A DNA stretch of 14,751 nt from an uncultured Oscillospiraceae bacterium (GCA_959022875.1 CAUFAM010000007.1:1-14751), one strand, 5' to 3'. Positions 6,447-13,749 are shown, numbered from the stretch's first letter. Translations and numbers: made by a program. The notes: generated by a model from the letters alone, not told the origin.

Positions 6447-6920
6447 TTGGATGAGCTGAAGTGGTTTACCGATCAGATCAAAGAGAACGAAAAAGCCATG
6501 TACCATTTAGCCATAGGAATCCTGGGAAACGCAGAGGATGCCGCCGATGCCGCCCAGGAAGCCATTTTGGCCGCCTACGAGAAGCTCCCTTCCCTACGCC
6601 GGAAGGAGTCTTTTCGCCCCTGGCTTATGCGCATTCTCACCAATGAATGCTACGGGATTCTCCGAAAGCGGAAAAAGGTGGTGTCCCTGGATGAAGTGTA
6701 CGACCTGCCCGCACCGTCCACCGGAGAGGAAAACCTTCAGCTTTTGCAGGCTGTGGGGAAGCTGAACCGGCAGCTGAGAGCCGTCGTGATCCTCTACTAT
6801 TACCACGGCTTCAGCGGAAAGGAAATCGGAAGTATTCTGGGCATTACAGAGGCCAATGTGAAAACCCGCCTTTCAAGGGCCCGAAAGCACCTCAGGATTC
6901 TATTGGAGGGATCAGAATGA
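6447..6920 (+). CDS. ECF RNA polymerase sigma factor (SigV-like by context)
   Basis: This 157-residue protein has the two ECF sigma regions. Region 2, about residues 10-80, includes LGNAEDAADAAQEAILAAYE and FRPWLMRILTNECYGILRKR. Region 4, about 100-155, includes LNRQLRAVVILYYYHGFSGK and IGSILGITEANVKTRLSRAR, the -35-binding helix-turn-helix. It directs RNA polymerase to stress promoters when its anti-sigma partner is removed. The start is TTG 6447, placed by AAAGGAGGG at 6432-6440 with a 6-base gap; the ATG at 6451 is out of frame and the ATG at 6402 has no ribosome site. The stop overlaps the next start (ATGA, 6917-6920), so translation is coupled. Its neighbour resembles RsiV, which suggests the SigV group; the sigma sequence alone does not prove it. 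Confidence 0.92.
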   Translation: MDELKWFTDQIKENEKAMYHLAIGILGNAEDAADAAQEAILAAYEKLPSLRRKESFRPWLMRILTNECYGILRKRKKVVSLDEVYDLPAPSTGEENLQLLQAVGKLNRQLRAVVILYYYHGFSGKEIGSILGITEANVKTRLSRARKHLRILLEGSE

Positions 6921-7786
6921 ATCTAGACGACAAGCTTCGGCAAAAAGCCCGGCAGGAAGACATCCCGGTCCCGGAAGACTTTACCCGCCGGGTGGAGGAG
7001 ACCCTCAGCCGCCTTCCGGCCAGACGCAGCCGTCCCCACATATGGCGCCGTTATCTGGGCAGCGTTTCCGCGGCAGTCGTAGTCCTCGCCTTTCTTCTGC
7101 CCAATTCCAGCGCGGCAATGGCAGACACCATGGCCTCTCTCCCTCTGGTGGGTCCCCTGTTTCAGGTGATCACCGTGCGCACCTATGAGCAGGAGGACGG
7201 GAAAAACCACGTCTCCATCGACACTCCCCAGATCTCCCAGGAGGAAACCAGCCCCGGCGCTCAGGAAATTAACGACGAAATTGATGCCTATGTGGAAAAG
7301 CTCATTGCCGACTATGAGCAGACCGCCCACAGTGACGGCTACTATAACCTGGATGTGACCTGGGAGGTGGTGACCAACACTCAGCGGTGGTTTACCCTGT
7401 GCATTAACTCCGATCTGATCATGGCCTCGGGCAACCATCAGGCGCGCTACTACCACATTGACGTCCCCTCCGGCCAGCAAAAACGGCTGTCCGACCTCTT
7501 CCCGGAAGACTACGACTACGTCACCGTCATCAGCGACGAGCTGAAAAACCAGATGCGCCAGCGCATGGCGGAGGATGACTCGCAATATTACTGGCTGGAG
7601 GAGAGCAGCCAACTGGGCACCTACTATTTTGATGCCATCGACCCCAATCAGGACTTTTATTTTGATGATCAGGGGCAGATTGTCATCCCCTTTGACAAAT
7701 ATGAGGTGGCACCGGGCAGCACGGGAAGCCCCAGCTTTACCCTGACCACCCTCGAGCTATACGAAAACCTTCTTTACCACCCTTAA
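6917..7786 (+). CDS. RsiV-like membrane anti-sigma factor (DUF3298 sensor domain)
   Basis: The 289-residue protein has a cytoplasmic N-terminus (1-45, presumed sigma-binding), one membrane segment (about 47-62) and an extracytoplasmic domain. The post-membrane stretch (SSAAMADTMASLPLVGPLFQ, 64-83) is typical of RsiV/DUF4179 proteins. An A67-M-A69 motif just outside the membrane would suit signal peptidase, which makes the first cut in Bacillus RsiV. Residues about 140-280 fit DUF3298: YYHIDVPSGQQKRLSDLF (178-195) and FYFDDQGQIVIPFDKYEVAP (247-266). In Bacillus and Enterococcus this domain binds lysozyme directly. GNHQ (172-175) stands where relatives usually have a GGAH-type motif, so the ligand may differ. 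GGAGGG at 6905-6910 serves the start. Confidence 0.85.
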   Translation: MNLDDKLRQKARQEDIPVPEDFTRRVEETLSRLPARRSRPHIWRRYLGSVSAAVVVLAFLLPNSSAAMADTMASLPLVGPLFQVITVRTYEQEDGKNHVSIDTPQISQEETSPGAQEINDEIDAYVEKLIADYEQTAHSDGYYNLDVTWEVVTNTQRWFTLCINSDLIMASGNHQARYYHIDVPSGQQKRLSDLFPEDYDYVTVISDELKNQMRQRMAEDDSQYYWLEESSQLGTYYFDAIDPNQDFYFDDQGQIVIPFDKYEVAPGSTGSPSFTLTTLELYENLLYHP

Positions 7787-7818
7787 GCACAACCATATAC
7801 CCCATTGGAGGAACCCCC

Positions 7819-8724
7819 ATGAGAAACAGAATTTTCCCCCTTCTGGCCGCGGGTCTGCTTGTGTGCAGCCTGCTGGCCTCCTGCGGTCAAAGCACTCCCC
7901 CCGCTAAGGAAGCCCCCGTTACCCCCACGGAACAGCCCACCGGCCTCGGCGACCATACTCCCACTCCCCAGCCCCCGGTACAAAAGCATGCGGTGGACGA
8001 GTCCGTCCCCGAAGCGCCCTCCACTCCGGAGACCCCGGCATACGACTTTTCCCAGCCCGTGCCCGAAAGCGAGCCGGTAGACAACTCCTACTTTGAAGAT
8101 GCCGCCTTCATAGGCGATTCCCGCACAGACGGCTTCCTTATTTACAGCGGGATCGGCTGCGGAGAAAACCTGACCTCCAACGGCCTGTCCATCTTCAAAC
8201 TGGCGGAGAAAAAGGCTATTACTATTGACGGAACCAAGTATACCCTTCTGGAGGCCCTGGCTCTGAAGCAGTACGGCAAGGTCTATCTGTCCCTGGGCGT
8301 CAACGAGCTGGGCTACTATAATGACCAGGGCTTTTATGACGCCTATTGTCAGGCCATTGACCTGATCCGGGAATGCCAGCCCAACGCCGTGATTTATATT
8401 CAGGGCCTCATCCCCCTCAACGAAGACGTTATCGCCGAAACCGGCGGGGCCAGCTACTTAAAAAACGACCACCTGCTCATCTACAATGATCTGATGAAGA
8501 AGGCGGCCGAGGAAAAGCAGGTGGCTTTTCTGGATCTGAACCCCGTTTTCACCGACGAAAGCGGACAGCTCCCCCGGGATGCCAGCGCTGACGGCGTCCA
8601 CCTGCGCAAAGCCTACTGCCAGCAGTGGCTGGACTATCTGAAAACCCACACCGTCTCCTACGACACCCTGTACCCCTCTCAGGACGGCTCCGGCGAGGGC
8701 AGCGCTTCCTCCTCCGCCTCCTGA
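7819..8724 (+). CDS. Secreted SGNH/GDSL-hydrolase lipoprotein
   Basis: The 301-residue protein has a type II signal peptide with lipobox LASC (lipidated Cys22). A Pro-rich disordered spacer (about 23-88) follows, then an SGNH domain (about 91-278) and a Ser/Gly-rich tail. Catalytic blocks are visible: GDS with nucleophile S101 (FIGDSRTDG), LGVNELG with oxyanion residues G160 and N162, and DGVH with D258 and H261. It should act outside the membrane as an esterase or acyltransferase. Start ATG 7819 has GGAGG at 7807-7811, 32 bases after the anti-sigma stop, so it is probably the third gene of the sigma operon. OatA, the SigV target in Bacillus, carries an extracytoplasmic SGNH domain; this protein has no acyltransferase membrane half. 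Peptidoglycan O-acetyl chemistry is therefore a plausible but unproven job. Confidence 0.88.
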   Translation: MRNRIFPLLAAGLLVCSLLASCGQSTPPAKEAPVTPTEQPTGLGDHTPTPQPPVQKHAVDESVPEAPSTPETPAYDFSQPVPESEPVDNSYFEDAAFIGDSRTDGFLIYSGIGCGENLTSNGLSIFKLAEKKAITIDGTKYTLLEALALKQYGKVYLSLGVNELGYYNDQGFYDAYCQAIDLIRECQPNAVIYIQGLIPLNEDVIAETGGASYLKNDHLLIYNDLMKKAAEEKQVAFLDLNPVFTDESGQLPRDASADGVHLRKAYCQQWLDYLKTHTVSYDTLYPSQDGSGEGSASSSAS

Positions 8725-8750
8725 GACACCATTCCTGCACCCAAACTTCC

Positions 8751-8793
8751 AACAGGCCCCGCCGTTCCCATCCAAGAAACGGAGGGGCCTGTT
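8751..8793 (+). terminator. Terminator hairpin after the SGNH lipoprotein gene
   Basis: AACAGGCCCC (8751-8760) pairs perfectly with 8784-8793, and CCGTT (8762-8766) with AACGG (8778-8782) extends the stem. The following tract (CCGCTATTCTTTTGC) is only moderately T-rich. Position, 26 bases after the stop, supports termination. Confidence 0.7.
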
Positions 8794-8814
8794 CCGCTAT
8801 TCTTTTGCTTTCCC

Positions 8815-8843
8815 TTGACAACATATACCCGTATAGGTATAAT
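8815..8843 (+). promoter_or_regulatory. Consensus sigma-A promoter of the metal ATPase
   Basis: TTGACA (8815-8820), exactly 17 bases, then TATAAT (8838-8843): both boxes match consensus fully. A promoter this strong in front of an efflux pump normally needs a repressor, and a dyad lies within it. Confidence 0.9.
8824..8841. promoter_or_regulatory. Metal-repressor operator-like dyad in the ATPase promoter
   Basis: TATACC-N6-GGTATA is a perfect inverted repeat filling the spacer and overlapping the -10. The ATACCC...GGTAT look resembles CsoR/CstR-family operators, which repress until metal or sulfur species bind. No CsoR or other metalloregulator gene lies in the window, so the repressor must be elsewhere. 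An ArsR-type site is the alternative. Confidence 0.6.
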
Positions 8844-8918
8844 CGGAGTGTACAAATTCACATCATGCTCATCTGCCGGATGCGGCGGCAACCATTTGTA
8901 TGGAAAGCAGGTGCAGGT

Positions 8919-10793
8919 ATGGTTCAGGCCATCAAACAGTTTTTTTCCCACGAGCTGAAGCGAAGTATTCTCTTTTTGGTGCTGGGCGGGCTCGCTCTCC
9001 TTGCCAGCCTGGCCCGGCCCGGCTGGCCCATCGACCCGGCCTGGGCAGCCATTCTCCTGTGCGGCCTTCCCATTCTCAAGGAGGCTGCCGAGGGCCTCAT
9101 TACCAAGTTTGACATCAAGGCGGACGTGCTGGTCTCCATGGCCCTTCTGGCCTCCGTGTTCATTGGAGAAATTTTTGCCGCGGGAGAAGTGGCCTTTATC
9201 ATGCAGATCGGCGGGCTGCTGGAGCAGGTCACGGTGGCCAAAGCCCGGGCGGGACTGGAGAAGCTTGTCCACCTGACTCCCAGAACCGCCCGCGTCCTGC
9301 GGGGGGAGGACGAGGTAGTCATCCCCGCCGAGGAGGTAGCCGTCCACGATCTGCTCCGGGTTCTCCCCGGAGAAACCATCCCCGTGGACGGGATCATCAC
9401 CAGCGGAGAGACCTCCGTCAACCAGGCCGCCCTCACCGGCGAATCCCTGCCCGTGGACAAGCACCCCGGGGATGAGGTCTCCAGCGGTACGGTCAATCAG
9501 TTCGGCGCCTTCCTCATGCGGGCCACAAAGGTGGGAGAGGACAGCTCCATTCAGCGCATGATCCGCCTGGTACAGTCGGCAGACGCGGGCAAGGCCAAAA
9601 TTGTGGGCCTTGCCGACCGCTGGGCCACCTGGATTGTGGTCACCGCCCTCACCGCCGCCGTCCTCACCTATCTGTTTACCCACGAGATTCTCCGCTCGGT
9701 CACCATTCTGGTGGTGTTCTGCCCCTGCGCCCTGGTTCTGGCCACCCCCACCGCCATTATGGCCGCCATCGGCAACGCCACCAAGCGGGGCATTCTGGTG
9801 CGGGAGGGAGACGCCCTGGAGCGTCTGGCCCAGGTCAAGCGGGTCACCTTTGACAAGACCGGCACGCTGACCTATGGCACGCCAAAGGTCATTGCCGTTG
9901 AGAGCTGTCTGTCCCAACTGGATGACCGGACGCTTTATCAGCTGGCCGCCAGCGCAGAGCTGCCCTCGGAACACCCCCTGGGCCGGGCCATTGTCTCCAG
10001 CTTTCGCCGGGAATATCCCGCCCTGCCCCTTTCCCAGCCGGAGGGATTTACCATGCTGCCAGGCCGGGGGCTTGTCACAGTTCTTCAGGGCCGCCGCCTG
10101 CTGGCGGGAAGCCAGGGGCTGCTGGCCGACCACGGCATTGTGCTGCCTCCCTTGCCGCAGGTTCAGTCCTTCCTGGATGAGGGGGCTACCGTCATTTATC
10201 TGGCCCTGGAAGAACAGTTTGCCGGGTTTATTGCCCTGTCCGACACTATCCGTGAGACACCCGCCCCCATGATTGCCCAGCTCACTGCCCTTTCCATCCG
10301 GCCCGTTCTCCTCACCGGAGACAGCGAAAAAGCCGCCCGTCCCATTGCCAAGCAGCTGGGCATACAGGATGTCCACGCCCAGTGCCTTCCCGAGGACAAG
10401 CTGCGCTACATTCAGCAGTACCAACACAGCCACGAGCCCGTGTGCATGATCGGCGACGGCATCAACGACGCCCCCGCCCTGAAATGTGCCCACGTGGGCA
10501 TCGCCATGGGAGGCATCGGCAGCGACATTGCCGTGGAGGCGGCGGACATGGCCCTGGTAGACGATGACATTGCCCGTCTGCCCCACCTGCTGCGCCTGTC
10601 CATAAAGATGATGACCACCATCCGCCTCAACATTTGCTTTTCCATGGGGCTCAACCTTCTGGCTGTGGTGCTGGCCATGACCGGCCTTATGCATCCCGTG
10701 GCCGGAGCCCTGGTTCACAACGCCGGTTCGGTGGCCGTCATTCTGAACTCCGCCCTGCTGCTCAAATGGCATGGCAAGCAGGACACCCCCTGA
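8919..10793 (+). CDS. P1B-type heavy-metal-translocating ATPase without N-terminal metal-binding domain
   Basis: The 624-residue pump contains actuator motif TGES (173-176), the CPC metal site in helix 4 (268-270), phosphorylation motif DKTGT (D312), nucleotide-domain HP (352-353) and hinge GDGINDAP (512-519). Eight membrane helices are expected: four before the actuator domain, two around CPC and two at the C-terminus. There is no HMA domain, CxxC or His-rich N-terminus. The last helix reads HNAGSVAVILNSALLL (600-615), unlike the MSxS of Cu pumps, the DxG of Zn/Cd/Pb pumps and the HEG of Co-type pumps, so the metal is uncertain. ATG 8919 is preferred; in-frame ATGs at 8865 and 8880 would add a short basic stretch and also lack good ribosome sites. 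It is transcribed alone. Confidence 0.92.
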   Translation: MVQAIKQFFSHELKRSILFLVLGGLALLASLARPGWPIDPAWAAILLCGLPILKEAAEGLITKFDIKADVLVSMALLASVFIGEIFAAGEVAFIMQIGGLLEQVTVAKARAGLEKLVHLTPRTARVLRGEDEVVIPAEEVAVHDLLRVLPGETIPVDGIITSGETSVNQAALTGESLPVDKHPGDEVSSGTVNQFGAFLMRATKVGEDSSIQRMIRLVQSADAGKAKIVGLADRWATWIVVTALTAAVLTYLFTHEILRSVTILVVFCPCALVLATPTAIMAAIGNATKRGILVREGDALERLAQVKRVTFDKTGTLTYGTPKVIAVESCLSQLDDRTLYQLAASAELPSEHPLGRAIVSSFRREYPALPLSQPEGFTMLPGRGLVTVLQGRRLLAGSQGLLADHGIVLPPLPQVQSFLDEGATVIYLALEEQFAGFIALSDTIRETPAPMIAQLTALSIRPVLLTGDSEKAARPIAKQLGIQDVHAQCLPEDKLRYIQQYQHSHEPVCMIGDGINDAPALKCAHVGIAMGGIGSDIAVEAADMALVDDDIARLPHLLRLSIKMMTTIRLNICFSMGLNLLAVVLAMTGLMHPVAGALVHNAGSVAVILNSALLLKWHGKQDTP

Positions 10794-10829
10794 GCTCCTT
10801 CCCTGCACCACCCATACCCCCATACATGT

Positions 10830-10867
10830 GTCAAGCCCCCCGGACCCGAAGGTCCGGGGGGCTTGAC
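10830..10867 (-). terminator. Perfect 17-bp hairpin between convergent ATPase and glutamine synthetase genes
   Basis: The arms at 10830-10846 and 10851-10867 pair without mismatch around a 4-base loop. Read on the minus strand the loop is C(UUCG)G, the extra-stable tetraloop; on plus it is CGAA. This favours folding in the glutamine synthetase transcript, whose stop lies 31 bases away. No T-run follows on either strand, so it may act as an mRNA end-protecting structure as well as, or instead of, a terminator. Confidence 0.7.
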
Positions 10868-10898
10868 GATAGAAAGGTACGGGAAAGGCAACGTAAGA

Positions 10899-13007
10899 TT
10901 AGACCTCGAACATCAGGTCTCCATAGGTGGGAACGGGCCAAATGTCCTTATCCACCAGCAGCTCCAGCTCATCCACAGGGGTGCGCAGAGCCTTCATGGC
11001 AGGAACGATCAGGTCGTGGTAGGCGTTGGCCATCTCGGCCACATTCTCCATGCCGTCCACCTTGGCAGAGAGCACCTTCAGCTGCTCCAGAGCCTCGCTG
11101 GCCTGGGAAAGGAGGGTGCTGACCTTGGTGAGCAGGCCCTTCTGCACGGCGATGTCCGCATCGGGGCAGGCGGCGGACACGGAGGCAATGGACTGGCCCA
11201 GCCGGGTGGTGTAGGTAATGGCAGCGGGGATATAGTGCTTAGACGCCATGTGGATCATGGTCTTGGCCTCGATGCGCAGCACCTTGGCGTAGGTCTCATA
11301 CCGGATCTCCGCCCGGGCCTCCAGCTCAGACTTGGTGTAGATTCCAAACTCGCCGTAGAGCTTCACGGTCTCGTCGGTCATCAGATAGGGCACCGCATCC
11401 ACCAGGGAACGCAGGTTGGGCAGGCCTCTTCTGGCCGCTTCCGCCACCCACTCGTCGGAGTAGCCGTTGCCGTTGAACACCACTCTCTGGTGCTGGCTCA
11501 TCCAGTCGTGGATCAGCTCGGTACATGCGGCGTTAAAGTCCTCCGCCTTCTCCAGAATGTCGGCGGCTTCACTCAGGGCCTGGGCCACAATGGCATTGAG
11601 GGTGATGTTGGCGTCGGCAATGGTGTCGGACGAACCCACCATGCGGAACTCAAACTTGTTGCCGGTGAAGGCGAAGGGAGAGGTGCGGTTGCGGTCGGTG
11701 GCGTCCTTGGTAATGACGGGGACGGAAGCCACGCCGGAGTCCAGCTTGCCGGCGGCCAGCAGCTGGATGGAATCGGCGTTGGAGACAATCTGCTCCACCA
11801 CGTTTTCCAGCTGGTCACCCAGGAAGATGGAGATGATGGCGGGAGGGGCCTCCTGAGCACCCAGGCGGTGCTCATTGCCCACACAGGAAGCCGAGCAGCG
11901 CAGCAGTCCCGCGTGCCGGTCTACCGCCCGGAGGATACAGGCCAGCACCAGCAGGAACTGCAGGTTCTCGTTGGGGGTATCGCCGGGATCCAGCAGGTTT
12001 TCACCCGTGTCGGTGCCAATGGACCAGTTGTTGTGCTTACCGGAGCCGTTGACACCGGCATAGGGCTTCTCGTGGAGCAGGCACACCAGGCCGTGACGGG
12101 TGGCCACCCGCTTCATGGTCTCCATGGTCAGCTGGTTCTGATCCACGGCCAGGTTACAGGGGGTATAAATGGGGGCCAGCTCATGCTGGGCGGGAGCCAC
12201 CTCGTTGTGCTGGGTGGTGGCGGGGATGCCCAGCTTCCACAGTTCCTCATTGAGGTCGGCCATGAAGGAGCCCACCCGCTCCCGGATCACGCCGAAATAC
12301 TGGTCGTCCAGCTCCTGGCCCTTGGGGGCGGGAGCGCCGAAGAGAGTGCGGCCGGTATAGATGAGATCCCGGCGCTTCAGATACTTCTCCCGGTCCACCA
12401 GGAAGTACTCCTGCTCGGGGCCTACCTGGGGCGTGACCTTCTGGGCCTCGGTGTTGCCAAACAGGCGGAGAATACGCAGCGCCTGGGTGTTGATGGCCTC
12501 CATGGAACGCAGCAGCGGGGTCTTCTTGTCCAGAGCCTCGCCGTTATAGGAGACGAAGATGGTGGGAATACACAGGATCGTGCCGCAGGACATCTCCTTC
12601 ACAAAGGCGGGGGAGGTCATGTCCCAGGCGGTGTAGCCCCGGGCGTAGTGGGTGGCACGCAGGCCGCCGGAAGGGAAGGAGGAGGCGTCCGGCTCGCCCA
12701 TAATGAGCTGCTTGCCCGTCAGCTGCAGCAGGGTTTTGCTGTCCTGGGGGGCAGTGAGAAAGCTGTCGTGCTTCTCTGCGGTAACGCCGGTAAGGGGCTG
12801 GAACCAGTGGGTATAGTGGGTGGCTCCCTTTTCCACGGCCCAATCCTTCATGGCGTTGGCCACGATGTCGGCGGTGGCCATGGAGATGTTGCCCCCATGG
12901 TTCATAACTTCCACCACTTCGTTATATACCTTTTTGGGCAGGCGCTGGCGCATAACCGCCATGCTGAAGACGTTGGTGCCGAAAATTTCAGAGATGTTGA
13001 CGCTCAT
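10899..13007 (-). CDS. glnN: Type III glutamine synthetase
   Basis: This 702-residue enzyme makes glutamine from glutamate, ammonia and ATP in the cytoplasm. Its length is typical of GSIII, far above the 440-470 residues of GSI. Signature stretches are visible: SGGLRATHYARGYTAWD (113-129), the acidic metal site GPEQEYFLVD (196-205), QHNEVAPAQHEL (266-277) and KPYAGVNGSGKHNNWS (314-329) with nucleotide and glutamate ligands. Start ATG 13007 (MSVNISEIFGTNVFS) is chosen from homologous N-termini and an AAAGGA ribosome site about 10 bases upstream; the open frame continues to 13088 across a terminator hairpin and is rejected there. The leader suggests attenuation control. The split threonine/serine exporter lies upstream on the same strand. 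Confidence 0.96.
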   Translation of the reverse strand: MSVNISEIFGTNVFSMAVMRQRLPKKVYNEVVEVMNHGGNISMATADIVANAMKDWAVEKGATHYTHWFQPLTGVTAEKHDSFLTAPQDSKTLLQLTGKQLIMGEPDASSFPSGGLRATHYARGYTAWDMTSPAFVKEMSCGTILCIPTIFVSYNGEALDKKTPLLRSMEAINTQALRILRLFGNTEAQKVTPQVGPEQEYFLVDREKYLKRRDLIYTGRTLFGAPAPKGQELDDQYFGVIRERVGSFMADLNEELWKLGIPATTQHNEVAPAQHELAPIYTPCNLAVDQNQLTMETMKRVATRHGLVCLLHEKPYAGVNGSGKHNNWSIGTDTGENLLDPGDTPNENLQFLLVLACILRAVDRHAGLLRCSASCVGNEHRLGAQEAPPAIISIFLGDQLENVVEQIVSNADSIQLLAAGKLDSGVASVPVITKDATDRNRTSPFAFTGNKFEFRMVGSSDTIADANITLNAIVAQALSEAADILEKAEDFNAACTELIHDWMSQHQRVVFNGNGYSDEWVAEAARRGLPNLRSLVDAVPYLMTDETVKLYGEFGIYTKSELEARAEIRYETYAKVLRIEAKTMIHMASKHYIPAAITYTTRLGQSIASVSAACPDADIAVQKGLLTKVSTLLSQASEALEQLKVLSAKVDGMENVAEMANAYHDLIVPAMKALRTPVDELELLVDKDIWPVPTYGDLMFEV

Positions 13008-13044
13008 AAGATCCCATTCCTTTCCCTTGGTTTGGCCGGAATAT

Positions 13045-13085
13045 AAAAAAGGAGGCAGTGGTGCCCTAAGTGGACACCATTGCCT
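13045..13085 (-). terminator. Intrinsic terminator/attenuator in the glutamine synthetase leader
   Basis: On the minus strand AGGCAATGGTG (13085-13075) pairs with 13063-13053 (one wobble). UCC/GGG extends the stem to 14 bp around an ACUUA loop, and then CC and TTTTTT (13050-13045) follow. This is a textbook terminator ending only 37 bases before the glnN start. No promoter fits between it and the ribosome site, so transcripts must read through it. Confidence 0.8.
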
Positions 13086-13142
13086 CACATTACATCCAGC
13101 GGTTCTTGCTCCCTACGCAGCGGGAACAAAACTTCTGTTATT

Positions 13143-13171
13143 ACAATAGCGCACGAAAGAGCAAAAAGCAA
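13143..13171 (-). promoter_or_regulatory. Candidate promoter for glutamine synthetase
   Basis: On the minus strand TTGCTT (13171-13166), a 17-base spacer and TATTGT (13148-13143) predict a start near 13136 and a leader of about 130 bases that includes the attenuator hairpin. Both boxes are imperfect; readthrough from the exporter genes is the alternative. Confidence 0.45.
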
Positions 13172-13263
13172 GGCCGAATTTTATCCAAAATACTCTTTGC
13201 TTTCTCAGCTCTTTCTGGAGCAATTTCACAACCCCGGCCTTCTTCTGTGCCGCTGCTGTCCCT

Positions 13264-13740
13264 TCAGGCCTTTCCAGGCCCGCCGCTGTGCCTGCCCACT
13301 GCCAGCCGGGGCAGCACAATCCGCAGCACTGTGGAGGACAGCATGGCCCCGATGGCCAGCGCGGCAGCTACGCCGAAGGTGTGCAGCAGGGTGGACAGAA
13401 ACTGATCGGTCTGTCCATCCACACAGTAGCGCATGGCGTTATAGATGCCCGCTCCCGGTACCAGCGGCAGCAGCGCCACCTGAAGGTAGCCTGTCACCGG
13501 GCAGCGGCGCACCCGGGCCATCATCTCCGAATAGATGGCAATGATCACCGCCGCGAAAAAGGCAGGGATCACATCTCCGCCCACCAAACGCTGGACCAGC
13601 AAATAAGCCAGCCACCCCAGCGCTCCGCCAAAACCGCAGATCAACACGCCAAAGCCGTGGATATTAAACACCAAACCAAACCCCACACAGGCGATAAACG
13701 ACCACAGGCAGGGCAGCAAAAGTTCTTTTAACAGCTCCAT
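13264..13740 (-). CDS. Threonine/serine exporter family protein, small C-terminal-type subunit (ThrE_2)
   Basis: This 158-residue membrane protein has about five hydrophobic segments and the ThrE_2 (DUF3815) pattern: IHGFGVLICGFGGALGWL, FFAAVIIAIYSEMMARVRRCP and LVPGAGIYNAMRYCVDG. In Corynebacterium ThrE one polypeptide carries both halves. Firmicutes often split them, as here, and the pair should form one inner-membrane exporter for threonine, serine or related molecules. Start ATG 13740 follows the upstream stop by 9 bases, and its weak ribosome site (GAGGG) overlaps that stop, so translation is probably coupled. The C-terminal tail (VGRHSGGPGKA) is polar. Family assignment is good; the exported compound is not known. 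Confidence 0.9.
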   Translation of the reverse strand: MELLKELLLPCLWSFIACVGFGLVFNIHGFGVLICGFGGALGWLAYLLVQRLVGGDVIPAFFAAVIIAIYSEMMARVRRCPVTGYLQVALLPLVPGAGIYNAMRYCVDGQTDQFLSTLLHTFGVAAALAIGAMLSSTVLRIVLPRLAVGRHSGGPGKA

Positions 13741-13749
13741 TTTCTGCCC

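Noticed and set aside
8625..8918. Extended N-terminus of the metal ATPase, possibly hiding a metal-binding domain
   Set aside because: It overlaps the SGNH gene, its terminator and the consensus promoter. It contains no CxxC or HMA fold, and the predicted transcript starts only near 8850.
8679..10823. 714-codon open frame on the minus strand
   Set aside because: It is antisense to the P-type ATPase, which has every catalytic motif. The antisense product is low-complexity and has no recognisable motif.
10863..13046. 727-codon open frame on the plus strand
   Set aside because: It is antisense to glutamine synthetase III and rich in Gly, His, Val and Leu with no domain. It is an artefact of codon bias.
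13045..13136. T-box riboswitch or ANTAR-type double hairpin in the glnN leader
   Set aside because: No TGGNACCGCG-like T-box sequence is present, and I cannot find two hairpins with six-base loops carrying the A and G positions ANTAR proteins recognise. The attenuator itself is kept as a finding.
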